A stretch of 37,297 bases of DNA from Accumulibacter sp036625275 (GTDB lineage: Bacteria > Pseudomonadota > Gammaproteobacteria > Burkholderiales > Rhodocyclaceae), in NCBI RefSeq assembly GCF_036625275.1, contig NZ_JAZKUD010000042.1, positions 1 through 37,297 on the forward strand, in the 5' to 3' direction. A model generated the notes under the pieces. That model ran no database searches, was not told the origin of the DNA, and worked only from the letters and a program-made list of their open reading frames with translations. Numbering within the stretch: position 1 is the stretch's first letter; the number at the start of each line of letters is the position of its first letter. This document shows, one piece after another, positions 13,348-22,531 of the stretch. Both the position numbers and the translations under genes were made by a program.

Positions 13348-14514
13348 CTAGTCAGCCTGTTTCCTCAAAAATGCCGGAATATCGTAGCGGTCCACCCCGC
13401 TATTGGCCAGAGCTTCGACGGTTGCGCTGCGCCCCTTGCGAACGATTGCCGGAACCTGATCGAGCGACGAGTAATCAATGTTCGCAGCATGCGAGAACCG
13501 GCCGTCGGTGCCAGTACCCTGGTTGAGCACACTGTTGTTGATCACCTCGAAGCGTTTGGCTTGCGCCTGGCCAAGACCGGTGGCCACCACGGTGACACGA
13601 ATTTCCTCGCCCATGGTTTCGTCATAGACTGCGCCGAAGATGATGTGCGCGTCGTCAGCCGCAAAAGCGCGGACGGTGGTCATCACTTCATTGACCTCCT
13701 TCATTTTCAGGGAACGCGTGGCGGTGATGTTAACCAGCACTCCCTTGGCACCTGAAAGGTTGACCCCTTCGAGAAGCGGAGATGAAACGGCGCGTTCCGC
13801 AGCAATCCGCGCTCGATCAACTCCCGCAGCGTTCGCGGAGCCCATCATGGCCATCCCCATCTCGCCCATGACTGTTCTGACGTCTTCGAAGTCGACGTTG
13901 ACCAGGCCCGGAAAGTTGATGATTTCGGCAATCCCGCCGACTGCGTTACGCAAGACATTATCAGCGGCCTTGAAGGCGTCATCCATCGAGACATCATCAC
14001 CGAGAACGTCCATCAGCCGGTCATTGAGGATGACGATCAGCGAATCGACATGCTTTTGCAACTCGGTAATTCCCACGTCTGCAACTTTCAGGCGCTTGCC
14101 TTCGAATCCGAATGGCTTGGTAACCACAGCAACGGTCAGCACCCCGAGTTCACGGGCCACCTCGGCAACGATCGGTGCGGCACCGGTACCGGTGCCGCCA
14201 CCCATGCCAGCGGTAATGAAAACCATGTGTGCGCCTTTGAGGGATTCGACGATGGCATCGCGCTCCTCGATCGCGGCGCTGCGCCCGGCCTCGGGTTTGG
14301 CACCCGCACCGAGACCGGTCTTGCCCAGCTGCAGCTTGTGAGTGGCGATGCTGCGACCGAGCGCTTGGGAGTCGGTATTAGCGGTAATGAAATCCACTCC
14401 ATTGACACCTTCGCGGATCATGTGGTCTACCGCATTGCCACCGGCCCCCCCGATCCCGATCACCTTGATCACGGTATCCCGTTCGCTTTCTTCCTTGTCG
14501 ATGATTTCAAACAT
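13348..14514 (-). CDS. ftsZ: Cell division protein FtsZ
   Basis: FtsZ is the tubulin-like GTPase forming the Z ring at midcell. The 388-residue product has VIGIGGAGGNAVDHMI near residue 22, the tubulin signature GGGTGTGAAP around residue 105, and NFPGLVNVDFEDVRTVM. The C-terminal peptide RYDIPAFLRKQAD contacts FtsA and other membrane anchors. A variable linker precedes this tail. The ATG at 14514 has GAGGAG 6-7 bases upstream. It is separated from ftsA by 66 bases, which contain the 12-base palindrome TGATCATGATCA (14560-14571). Confidence 0.98.
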   Translation of the reverse strand: MFEIIDKEESERDTVIKVIGIGGAGGNAVDHMIREGVNGVDFITANTDSQALGRSIATHKLQLGKTGLGAGAKPEAGRSAAIEERDAIVESLKGAHMVFITAGMGGGTGTGAAPIVAEVARELGVLTVAVVTKPFGFEGKRLKVADVGITELQKHVDSLIVILNDRLMDVLGDDVSMDDAFKAADNVLRNAVGGIAEIINFPGLVNVDFEDVRTVMGEMGMAMMGSANAAGVDRARIAAERAVSSPLLEGVNLSGAKGVLVNITATRSLKMKEVNEVMTTVRAFAADDAHIIFGAVYDETMGEEIRVTVVATGLGQAQAKRFEVINNSVLNQGTGTDGRFSHAANIDYSSLDQVPAIVRKGRSATVEALANSGVDRYDIPAFLRKQAD

Positions 14515-14580
14515 TCACGTCTCCTCTGCAAAAAATCCAAAAAATTGTCCAAAAACCGGTGATCATGATCAGCGTCTCGC

Positions 14581-15810
14581 TCAGAAGTTCTTCTCGAACC
14601 ACGACTTCATGCGGCCGAAAACCTGTTTGACATCGCGTGTTTCCCGCACCTTCAAGCCGCGCTTGCGTTGCGTCTGTGCTTCCAGCAGCAATCCGCAAGC
14701 GGTCGCAAAGCGGGGACTCTGCACGACGTCGGAGAGAGCCCCCTGATATTTGGGAACGCCCAGGCGAACCGGCATATGAAAAATCTCCTCGCCCAGTTCG
14801 ATCATCCCCGGCATCACCGAAGCGCCGCCAGTCAGCACGATGCCGGAAGACAACACATCCTCGAAACCGGAACGTCGGAGTTCCGCTTGAATCAGTTCAT
14901 ACAGTTCCTCGACGCGTGGCTGAATGACATCCGCCAGCGCCCGGCGTGACAGCTTGCGAGAAGGACGGTCGTCGACACCGGCGACATCGAGGACATCTGC
15001 CGGGTCCGCCAGATGGGCCAGCGCACAGCCATACTTGCGTTTGATGTCTTCTGCCTCGCGTGTCGGCGTACGCAGTGCCATCGCGATATCGTTGGTAATC
15101 TGGTCACCGGCGATCGGAATGATCGAGGTGTGACGAATGGCGCCCTGCGTCCACACCGCCAGATCGGTGGTGCCGCCACCGATGTCGATCAGGCAGATGC
15201 CGAGATCCTTTTCGTCTTCCGAGAGAACAGCGCAGCTTGACGCGAGTGGTTGCAGAACCAGGTCGTTGACCTCCAGCCCACAGCGACGAACACATTTGAC
15301 GATATTCTGGGCCGCCGAGACCGCACCGGTCACGATGTGCACCTTCACCTCAAGCCGGAAGCCGCTCATGCCAATCGGTTCGCGGATGCCGTCCTGGTCA
15401 TCGATGATGAATTCCTGCGTGAGAATGTGCAGGATTTCCTGGTCGGCGGGAATGGGCATGGCGCGCGCTGTCTCGATCACCCTTTCGACGTCCATGGTCG
15501 TGACTTCCTTGTCCTTGATGGCGACCATTCCGTTCGAATTGAAGCTTCTGATGTGGCTGCCGGCGATGCCGGTATACACGTCGCGAACCTTGCAGTCGGC
15601 CATCAGTTCGACTTCCTGGAGAACGCGTGAAATGGTGGCGACGGTCTCCTCGATGTTGACCACGACGCCTTTCTTCAGCCCCTTCGATTCCTGCGAACCC
15701 ATGCCGATGACGTTCACCCGTCCTTCCGGAGTGAGTTCGGCGACCAGCGCGACAATTTTCGACGTGCCGATATCGAGTCCGACGATCAGATCCTTGCTAT
15801 CCCTGCTCAT
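14581..15810 (-). CDS. ftsA: Cell division protein FtsA
   Basis: FtsA is the actin-like ATPase that tethers FtsZ to the inner membrane. The 409-residue product has IVGLDIGTSKIVALVAEL near the N-terminus (phosphate 1), the inserted 1C domain around residues 85-165, DIGGGTTDLAVWTQGAI (phosphate 2) and SGIVLTGGASVMPGMIELG (adenosine motif). The C-terminal end, with FGRMKSWFEKNF, is the amphipathic membrane-targeting helix. The start overlaps the ftsQ stop by 4 bases. Confidence 0.98.
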   Translation of the reverse strand: MSRDSKDLIVGLDIGTSKIVALVAELTPEGRVNVIGMGSQESKGLKKGVVVNIEETVATISRVLQEVELMADCKVRDVYTGIAGSHIRSFNSNGMVAIKDKEVTTMDVERVIETARAMPIPADQEILHILTQEFIIDDQDGIREPIGMSGFRLEVKVHIVTGAVSAAQNIVKCVRRCGLEVNDLVLQPLASSCAVLSEDEKDLGICLIDIGGGTTDLAVWTQGAIRHTSIIPIAGDQITNDIAMALRTPTREAEDIKRKYGCALAHLADPADVLDVAGVDDRPSRKLSRRALADVIQPRVEELYELIQAELRRSGFEDVLSSGIVLTGGASVMPGMIELGEEIFHMPVRLGVPKYQGALSDVVQSPRFATACGLLLEAQTQRKRGLKVRETRDVKQVFGRMKSWFEKNF

Positions 15811-16559
15811 TTCTTTCCTTTGATTTCTTGACCTGCACTGGCCGGAAAGCGCAATGCGAAACCGTTTGGATACCGCATATCCACCGCCACCGGCCGTCCA
15901 TGGCGGGGGTCCGACAAAGTCGGGTAGTAATCCACGAAACGTTGCAGGCGCATACGGATTGGCGCCTTGGCCTGCTCACGACCGAGTTCAATCAACATTC
16001 CATCCTCCAGTTTGAGGAGCCAGGCCAGGCGCGGCGACAAAACCACCTGTGCCGGCAGTCGGCCACTGGGTTTGAGGATCTGCGCAAACGCCTCGTAATG
16101 TCGCAGAACCTCGGCCGAGGAGCCCGTTGGCCCACTCAGCCGGGGAAGCGGCTGCTCCCGTGACAGCGACGCCAGAAAAAGTTCGCCATAAGTATTGACC
16201 AGTTGCCCCTCCCCATCGCCCCAGTAGGCGGCCGCCTGGTGTTCCTCGATATGGACCTCGAGGTGTGACGGCCATCGCCGCCAGACCTCGGCACGTCGTA
16301 CCCAGGACAACTGCTCCAGCGATCGACGCAGTGCATCGACATCGACGGTAAAGAAATTGCCGCGTAGGTAATCCGACAGCGACTGCTCGATTTCGCTGCG
16401 CTGCACCTCCCGAAGTTCCTGTGTCACCTGCACCTCGGCCAGCGGGAACAATCGCAGACGTGGGGTTCCCCAGACGACGGCGGCGACCAGCAAGGCTGCA
16501 GTCCCGGCCAGGAAGAGCAGATCCGAGACAGCCGTCAGCAGGTGCGGTTTGTGCCACAT
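15807..16559 (-). CDS. ftsQ: Cell division protein FtsQ
   Basis: FtsQ is the bitopic inner-membrane protein linking early divisome proteins to FtsL and FtsB. The 250-residue product has a short cytoplasmic N-terminus and a membrane helix at about residues 10-30. A POTRA domain follows at about 38-108, starting FPLAEVQVT and ending with the characteristic WVRRAEVWRRWPSHLEVHIEEHQ. A beta domain (about 110-235) with the sequence VNTYGELF completes it. The gene lies 3 bases after ddl and overlaps ftsA by 4 bases. Confidence 0.95.
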   Translation of the reverse strand: MWHKPHLLTAVSDLLFLAGTAALLVAAVVWGTPRLRLFPLAEVQVTQELREVQRSEIEQSLSDYLRGNFFTVDVDALRRSLEQLSWVRRAEVWRRWPSHLEVHIEEHQAAAYWGDGEGQLVNTYGELFLASLSREQPLPRLSGPTGSSAEVLRHYEAFAQILKPSGRLPAQVVLSPRLAWLLKLEDGMLIELGREQAKAPIRMRLQRFVDYYPTLSDPRHGRPVAVDMRYPNGFALRFPASAGQEIKGKK

Positions 16560-16562
16560 CGC

Positions 16563-17489
16563 TCATCCCAGGGTGGCCAGTGCGAGTACACGCACTACCA
16601 GTTCGTCATAGCTCATCCCGGCTGCGCGCGCAGCCATTGGCACCAGCGAATGATCGGTCATCCCTGGCGAGGTGTTTACCTCCAGGAAATAGGCCCGACT
16701 TTCGCCCGTCACCGTTGCCTCATCCATCAGAAAATCGACCCGCCCCCAGCCGCGACCGCCAAGAATCCGGAATGCTTCGAGGGCCTGCTGACGAAGTTCG
16801 GCCTCCAGGTTTTCCGGAAGACCGCAAGGACAACGGTAAGCGGTATCGTCGCGCAGGTATTTGGCTTCGTAATCATAAAATTCGCTACCCGGCTCGATCT
16901 TGATGATTGGTAGCGCCTGATCGCCGAGGATGGCGACCGTATATTCGCCCCCCAGGATTGCACGCTCGGCAATCACCAGCGAATCATGTCTGGCAGCTTC
17001 TGCGTACGCCTCGCCAAGTTCGTCAGCCCGCTTGACTTTGCTGATACCGATCGACGACCCCTCGCAGGCTGGCTTGACGAACAGCGGCAGCCCCAGTTCT
17101 TCGGCCACCTGTGCAAGATCGCTGGTGCCACTGAGCAACGCGTATTCCGGCACCGGTAAACGCGCGGCACGCCAGAGCAACTTGCTGCGCCATTTGTCCA
17201 TCCCCAGCGCCGAGGCCAACACGCCACTACCGGTATAGGGAATGCCCATCAGTTCGAGCACCCCCTGGATGGTGCCATCTTCGCCATAGCGCCCGTGTAG
17301 CGCGATAAATGCGCGCTCGAAAGCCGCCAATTCGTCGAGCTTGCGCACAGCCGGGTCGAAGCCATGCGCGTCAACGCCCTGCCGTTGCAACGCCGCCAGC
17401 ACGCGACTGCCACTGTTCAGGGAAACCTCGCGTTCGGCGGAACGCCCTCCGAAAAGTACCGCAACCTTGCCGAAATTCTGGCCGTCCAT
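16563..17489 (-). CDS. ddl: D-alanine--D-alanine ligase
   Basis: Ddl is the cytoplasmic ATP-grasp enzyme making D-Ala-D-Ala for the peptidoglycan stem. The 308-residue product has VAVLFGGRSAEREVSLNSG, ALHGRYGEDGTIQGVLEL, GIPYTGSGVLASALGMDK, FVKPACEGSSIGI, and the C-terminal EVNTSPGMTDHSLVPMAA, all family blocks. The ATG at 17489 is preferred because GGTGAGGAC sits 4-5 bases upstream; a GTG at 17498 is the alternative. It follows murC after 10 bases, with no murB between them. Confidence 0.96.
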   Translation of the reverse strand: MDGQNFGKVAVLFGGRSAEREVSLNSGSRVLAALQRQGVDAHGFDPAVRKLDELAAFERAFIALHGRYGEDGTIQGVLELMGIPYTGSGVLASALGMDKWRSKLLWRAARLPVPEYALLSGTSDLAQVAEELGLPLFVKPACEGSSIGISKVKRADELGEAYAEAARHDSLVIAERAILGGEYTVAILGDQALPIIKIEPGSEFYDYEAKYLRDDTAYRCPCGLPENLEAELRQQALEAFRILGGRGWGRVDFLMDEATVTGESRAYFLEVNTSPGMTDHSLVPMAARAAGMSYDELVVRVLALATLG

Positions 17490-17499
17490 TGTCCTCACC

Positions 17500-18888
17500 T
17501 TAAGCGGCAGCCAGTTTACCGGGAACCGCGCCGATTGACCCCGCGCCCATCGTCATCACCACATCACCATCGCGGGCAGCATCGAGAATCGCTTGCGGGA
17601 GGTCGCCAATGGCCTCGACAAACAGCGGCTCGACCTTGCCGGCGACACGCAAGGCACGCGCCAGAGCTCGACCATCGGCCGCAACGATCGGCTGTTCACC
17701 CGCGGCATACACTTCGCTCAGTACCAGCGCGTCGGCACCCCCCAGCACCTTGACGAAATCGTCGAAGCAGTCGCGCGTTCGGGTATAGCGATGCGGCTGG
17801 AAAGCCAACAACAGGCGACGACCGGGAAAAGCGCCGCGTGCGGCCGCAAGCGTCGCTCGCATCTCGACCGGGTGATGACCATAGTCGTCGACCAGCGTGA
17901 ATTGTCCGCCGCCCGGCAGGGCAATTTCGCCATAGCGCTGAAAACGTCTGCCCACCCCCCTGAATTCATTCAATGCCTTGGTGATGGCGGCATCGGCAAC
18001 GCCCAGCTCACCAGCCACCGCAATCGCGGCCAAGGCATTCAGGACGTTATGTCTTCCCGGCAGATTGAGTATGACCGGCAGGCGGTTGATGCTGCCGTTG
18101 ACGCGCACGCAATCGAAACGCATCTGACCATCGACTGCCGTAACGTTCTCGGCATAGCAATTGGCCGAAGAATCGAGACCGTAAGTGACGATCTGCTTGC
18201 TGACCAGCGGCATGATTTCACGGACGTTGGCGTCGTCGGCACAGAGCACCGCGACGCCGTAGAAAGGCAGGCGTTGCAGGAAATCGACGAAGGACTGCTT
18301 GAGCCGGCTGAAATCATGGCCATAGGTTTCCATATGGTCGGCGTCGATGTTGGTGACGATCGAGATCACTGGCGAGAGCAGCAGAAACGACGCGTCGGAC
18401 TCATCGGCCTCGGCCACCAGAAAGTCACCTGAACCCAGACGGGCATTGGCGCCGGCGGCGTTGAGACGGCCCCCGATGACGAAGGTCGGGTCCATGCCGC
18501 CCTCGGCAAGGATCGATGCTACCAGACTGGTCGTCGTCGTCTTGCCATGCGTACCGGCGACGGCAATTCCCTGCTTGAGCCGCATCAGTTCAGCCAGCAT
18601 CTGCGCGCGCGGGACGACCGGCACCTTGCGGCTGCGTGCTGCGATCACCTCGGGATTGTCGGACTTGACTGCTGAAGAGACCACCACCGCATCCGCGACG
18701 GCCACATTGGCGGCCGCATGCCCAACCACGGTGCGCACGCCAAGGGCAGCCAGGTGTCTGGTCGTCGAACTGTCGGTCAGGTCCGAACCACTGACCGAAA
18801 AACCGAGGTTGGCCAGCACTTCGGCAATACCGCTCATGCCGGCACCGCCGATTCCAACGAAGTGGATATGCTTGACCTTGTGTTTCAC
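17500..18888 (-). CDS. murC: UDP-N-acetylmuramate--L-alanine ligase MurC
   Basis: MurC adds the first amino acid to UDP-MurNAc in the cytoplasm. The 462-residue product has HIHFVGIGGAGMSGIAEVL at the N-terminus and the ATP loop AVAGTHGKTTTTSL near residue 110. DADHMETYG, the block RHNVLNALAAIAVA and the HHPVEMRATLAAAR region of the Mur ligase C-domain follow. The start is GTG at 18888, overlapping the murG stop as GTGA, with GAGG about 11 bases upstream. The frame extends six codons further but without a better start. Confidence 0.96.
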   Translation of the reverse strand: MKHKVKHIHFVGIGGAGMSGIAEVLANLGFSVSGSDLTDSSTTRHLAALGVRTVVGHAAANVAVADAVVVSSAVKSDNPEVIAARSRKVPVVPRAQMLAELMRLKQGIAVAGTHGKTTTTSLVASILAEGGMDPTFVIGGRLNAAGANARLGSGDFLVAEADESDASFLLLSPVISIVTNIDADHMETYGHDFSRLKQSFVDFLQRLPFYGVAVLCADDANVREIMPLVSKQIVTYGLDSSANCYAENVTAVDGQMRFDCVRVNGSINRLPVILNLPGRHNVLNALAAIAVAGELGVADAAITKALNEFRGVGRRFQRYGEIALPGGGQFTLVDDYGHHPVEMRATLAAARGAFPGRRLLLAFQPHRYTRTRDCFDDFVKVLGGADALVLSEVYAAGEQPIVAADGRALARALRVAGKVEPLFVEAIGDLPQAILDAARDGDVVMTMGAGSIGAVPGKLAAA

Positions 18889-19943
18889 TTGACGAGTTCC
18901 TCGCACATCCGGGCAAGCACCGCCGTCGCCTCGGGTTTGGCCAGTTCACGGGCTCTTTCCGACATTTCCTGCAGGCGACTGTGCGGACACTTGCAAAGCT
19001 CGCTGATCGCTTCCGGAGTCATCTGGTCCTGTGGCAGCAGGATGGCCGCACCAGCCAGCGACAGAAAGTTCGCGTTGCATGTCTGATGATCGTCCACCGC
19101 GTGCGGAAAGGGAATCAGAACACTGGCCACGCCAGTAGCCGCCAGTTCGGCGATGGTCAGCGCACCCGCGCGACAGATCACCAGGTCAGCCCACTCGTAC
19201 GCGCCCGCCATGTCTTCGATGAAAGCAACACAGTGTGCCTGCACTGCAACAGCCAGGTAATTCTCCCGTAATTGTGCCAGATGCTTGTCACCGGCCTGAT
19301 GTACCACCAGGGGTCGCTGGTTGGCATCGATCAGGGCTAGGCCCTGGGGCACGATTTGATTCAGCGCAACGGCTCCCTGGCTGCCGCCGAGAACCAGGAG
19401 GTGCACCGGCGCTTCGCGACCGGCAAGACGCTGTGCCGGCGCAGGGAGGTGATTCATCTCCGGACGCAGCGGATTGCCTACCCAGACGCCACTCGGCAAC
19501 GCATTCGGAAAACCGCAGGCAACCCGCCTGGCAAATCTGGCGAGCACTCGGTTGGCCAGGCCGGCGATCGAATTCTGTTCATGAATGATCAGTGGGCGAC
19601 CAAGCAACGCTGCCATCAGGCCACCGGGAAAACTGACGTAGCCGCCCATCCCGAGAACCACATCCGGTCTGATCCGGCGAATCTCGCGCCGTGCCTGCCA
19701 GCAGGCGGTCAATAAATGGAATGGCAGTTGCAGTTTTCGCAGCAAGCCCTTGCCGCGCAACGCGGCAAAACGCACCCAGGCCATCTCGTAGCCATGCGCG
19801 GGAACGAGTCGTGCCTCCATGCCATCCGGCGCGCCCATCCAGACGACCCGCCAGTCCCGGCTCTTGAGCAGATCGGCCACCGCCAGAGCCGGAAAGACGT
19901 GTCCACCAGTCCCTCCTGCCATGACCAGCAAGGTTCTGTTCAT
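18885..19943 (-). CDS. murG: Undecaprenyl-PP-MurNAc-pentapeptide GlcNAc transferase MurG
   Basis: MurG is a peripheral inner-membrane glycosyltransferase converting lipid I to lipid II. The 352-residue product has the GT-B N-terminal loop MAGGTGGHVFPALAVADLL, VLGMGGYVSFPGGLMA, IIHEQNSIAGLANRVLA, LLVLGGSQGA and, in the UDP-GlcNAc site, ICRAGALTIAELAATGVASVLIPFP. A 58-base gap separates it from ftsW, the widest inside this part of the cluster. No separate promoter stands out there. Confidence 0.97.
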   Translation of the reverse strand: MNRTLLVMAGGTGGHVFPALAVADLLKSRDWRVVWMGAPDGMEARLVPAHGYEMAWVRFAALRGKGLLRKLQLPFHLLTACWQARREIRRIRPDVVLGMGGYVSFPGGLMAALLGRPLIIHEQNSIAGLANRVLARFARRVACGFPNALPSGVWVGNPLRPEMNHLPAPAQRLAGREAPVHLLVLGGSQGAVALNQIVPQGLALIDANQRPLVVHQAGDKHLAQLRENYLAVAVQAHCVAFIEDMAGAYEWADLVICRAGALTIAELAATGVASVLIPFPHAVDDHQTCNANFLSLAGAAILLPQDQMTPEAISELCKCPHSRLQEMSERARELAKPEATAVLARMCEELVK

Positions 19944-20001
19944 GCCGGAAATCCGCTGGGAGGGTGGCCTGCCAGCGCCGAGACGAAAAGGCGACGCGCA
20001 C

Positions 20002-21162
20002 TCATATTTTTGCTCCGCGCATCAACTGGCGATTTTCCCAATCGATTCGCAACAGGACCGCCAGTGCCACGCAGTTGGCCAGAATGCCCGAGCCGCCGAA
20101 ACTCATCAGGGGCAGTGTCAGCCCTTTGGTTGGCAACAGGCCCATGTTCACCCCCATGTTGATGAAACCCTGCACGCCCAGCCAGACGCCAATTCCCTGT
20201 GCCACCAGCGCTGAATACAGGCGTTCAAGGGCGACAGCCTGACGACCGATCACGAAGGCGCGCTGGATCAGCAGGCCGAACAAGAGAATGACCACCAACA
20301 CGCCAACAAAGCCGAGTTCTTCGGCAATCACCGCGAGCAGGAAATCGGTGTGCGCCTCGGGCAGATAGAACAGTTTCTCGACGCTCGCACCGAGGCCGAC
20401 ACCGAACAGTTCGCCCCGCCCGAAAGCGATCAGGGCATGCGATAGCTGGTAGCCGCGACCAAAGGCGTCCGCCCACGGATCCATGAAACCAAAGATGCGA
20501 TCCCGTCGGTAAGGTGAAAAAATGATCAGTGCGGCAAACGCAGCGGCCAGCACGAGGATCAGGACCACGAACAGACGCGCCCGCATCCCCCCAAGGAAAA
20601 GAATCCCCATGGCAATCGAAATGACCACCACGAAGGCCCCGAAGTCAGGCTCCTTGAGCAGCAGGATGCCGACCGCGACCATCGCACTGGCCAAGGGCAG
20701 GAAGGCCCTCTTCAGATCATGCATGTGTGGCATCTTGCGTGCGGTATAGTCCGCTGCGTAGAGGACCGCAAACAGCTTCATCAATTCGGACGGCTGCAGA
20801 TTGACGATCCCGAGAGGAAGCCAGCGGCGTGCCCCATTGACCTCGCGACCAATCCCCGGAATCAGCACCAGCGCCAGCAACACGAAACCGGCCACAAAGA
20901 GCCACGGCGACCAGCGTTGCCAGGTCGATAGCCGGATCTGGAAGGTGACCGCGGCGGCGACCAGCGCGATGACCAGAAAAGCCGCGTGTCGCACCAGGAA
21001 ATAGGCCGGCTGATTGCCAGTCTGGCGGCCGGCCTCGGCCGTCGCCATCGATGCCGAATAGACCATGACCATGCCGATCACCAGCAGCATCAAGGTGCTC
21101 CACAGTAGCGCCAGGTCGATTTCCGACGGCAAGCGGCGCGGCGAGTCCAGAGTTCCCAACAT
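20002..21162 (-). CDS. ftsW: Peptidoglycan polymerase FtsW
   Basis: FtsW is the SEDS-family glycosyltransferase of the divisome, working with FtsI to polymerise septal lipid II. The 386-residue product has about ten membrane spans and the SEDS motifs MVYSAS, WLPLGIVNLQPSELMKLFAVLYAADY (with the functionally important QPSE segment) and YQLSHALIAFGRGELFGVGLG. PEAHTDFLLAVIAEELGFVG and PTKGLTLPLMSFGGSGI follow. Its ATG shares one base with the murD stop. Confidence 0.97.
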   Translation of the reverse strand: MLGTLDSPRRLPSEIDLALLWSTLMLLVIGMVMVYSASMATAEAGRQTGNQPAYFLVRHAAFLVIALVAAAVTFQIRLSTWQRWSPWLFVAGFVLLALVLIPGIGREVNGARRWLPLGIVNLQPSELMKLFAVLYAADYTARKMPHMHDLKRAFLPLASAMVAVGILLLKEPDFGAFVVVISIAMGILFLGGMRARLFVVLILVLAAAFAALIIFSPYRRDRIFGFMDPWADAFGRGYQLSHALIAFGRGELFGVGLGASVEKLFYLPEAHTDFLLAVIAEELGFVGVLVVILLFGLLIQRAFVIGRQAVALERLYSALVAQGIGVWLGVQGFINMGVNMGLLPTKGLTLPLMSFGGSGILANCVALAVLLRIDWENRQLMRGAKI

Positions 21163-22529
21163 CAGGCAGCCTCCTTTTCGATGGCCCGCACGGCGGCAAT
21201 GAATGCTTCGGCGCGATGCGCGTAGTCACGATACATGTCCATGCTGGCACAGGCCGGAGAAAGCAGCACGGCATCACCCATTTGCGTGTGCGTAGCGCAC
21301 CAGCGAACCGCGGCAGCCATGTCGGCGCAATATTGCCAGGGGATTCGGCAACCCTGCAGAGCGGCAGCGATGGCCGGTGCATCGCGTCCGATCAGGGCTG
21401 CGGCGCGCGCATGCTGGTCGATGGCCGTTTTCAGGGGCGAGAAGTCCTGGCCCTTGCCGTCGCCGCCCAGAATGATCGCCAGCGGGCGGCCCAGGCCTTG
21501 AACTGCCGCCAGCGTTGCGCCGACATTGGTCCCTTTCGAATCGTCGAAATAACTGACCCCATTGATTTCGGCGACCCACTCGACGCGATGCGGAAGGCCG
21601 CTGAAAGCCTTCAGCGCCGGCAACACCGAGTGCGGCTCGATACCGATCGCAGCGCACAAGGCCAGTGCGGCCATCGCATTGGCTGCATTATGGCGCCCAG
21701 CGAGTTTCAGGTCGGCAAGCTTGACGAGTGGCTCGCCACCGCACACGATGCAGGCATCCACCAGCCCGTAGTCACAGCGGCGCGCGGGCGGATTGAGACC
21801 GAAGGTTACGACCTCACGCCCGTCGCGGGCGGCCGCCAGGCTGCGTGCATCGTCACGATTGAGGACCATGACGCCGCCGCCCTGAAAAATGCGCTCCTTG
21901 CTGCGGGCGTAATCGTCGAGCCCGTTGTAGCGGTCGAGATGATCCTCGCTGATGTTGAGCACGGTCGCCGCGGCCGCCACCAGCGTCTGCGTGGCTTCGA
22001 GCTGGAAACTCGACAGCTCCAGCACCCAGACCGCCGGCAGCTCGTTACTGTCGATCGCACACATCAAGGCGTCCAGTGCTGCCGGGCCAATATTGCCGGC
22101 AACCGCCGTGCTGCGACCAGCGGCACGACACAGGACACCGGTCAGTGCGGTGGTGGTGGTCTTGCCATTGCTGCCGGTAATCGCGATTACCTGCGCCCGT
22201 GGCGACCACTGGTGGAGACCGCGTGCAAACAGTTCGATCTCGGAAAGCAGCGGAATACCAAGCGCCACCGCTTCCTGAATCAGGGGTTCCTGCCTCGGGA
22301 CGCCGGGCGAGATGGCGATGAGATCAACCCCGGCAAAGGCTGCCGGCACAAACGGGCCGGCAAACAAGGTCGCCTCGGGCACGGCCGTTCGCAGCGCAGC
22401 GGTTCGCGGTGGCGTCTCGCGACTGTCGGCGACACGGACCACGGCCCCCTGCCGTGCCAGCCACCTGGCCATTGCCAGTCCGCTTTCGCCGAGGCCGACG
22501 ACGAGTGTCTGCTTTCCCCGAAGGTCCAT
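21162..22529 (-). CDS. murD: UDP-N-acetylmuramoylalanine--D-glutamate ligase MurD
   Basis: MurD adds D-glutamate to UDP-MurNAc-L-Ala in the cytoplasm. The 455-residue product has TLVVGLGESGLAMARWLA at the N-terminus, the ATP loop AITGSNGKTTTTAL, WVLELSSFQLE, NISEDHLDRYNGLDDY, RHNAANAMAALALC and FDDSKGTNVGATLAAVQG. The ATG at 22529 is chosen because it lies 2 bases after the mraY stop and gives the normal N-terminus; the longer open frame covers mraY. It overlaps ftsW by one base. Confidence 0.96.
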   Translation of the reverse strand: MDLRGKQTLVVGLGESGLAMARWLARQGAVVRVADSRETPPRTAALRTAVPEATLFAGPFVPAAFAGVDLIAISPGVPRQEPLIQEAVALGIPLLSEIELFARGLHQWSPRAQVIAITGSNGKTTTTALTGVLCRAAGRSTAVAGNIGPAALDALMCAIDSNELPAVWVLELSSFQLEATQTLVAAAATVLNISEDHLDRYNGLDDYARSKERIFQGGGVMVLNRDDARSLAAARDGREVVTFGLNPPARRCDYGLVDACIVCGGEPLVKLADLKLAGRHNAANAMAALALCAAIGIEPHSVLPALKAFSGLPHRVEWVAEINGVSYFDDSKGTNVGATLAAVQGLGRPLAIILGGDGKGQDFSPLKTAIDQHARAAALIGRDAPAIAAALQGCRIPWQYCADMAAAVRWCATHTQMGDAVLLSPACASMDMYRDYAHRAEAFIAAVRAIEKEAA

Positions 22530-22531
22530 GG

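Noticed and set aside
14560..14571. TGATCATGATCA palindrome between ftsA and ftsZ as an operator
   Set aside because: Perfect but made of simple GATC-type words and isolated; insufficient to call a site.
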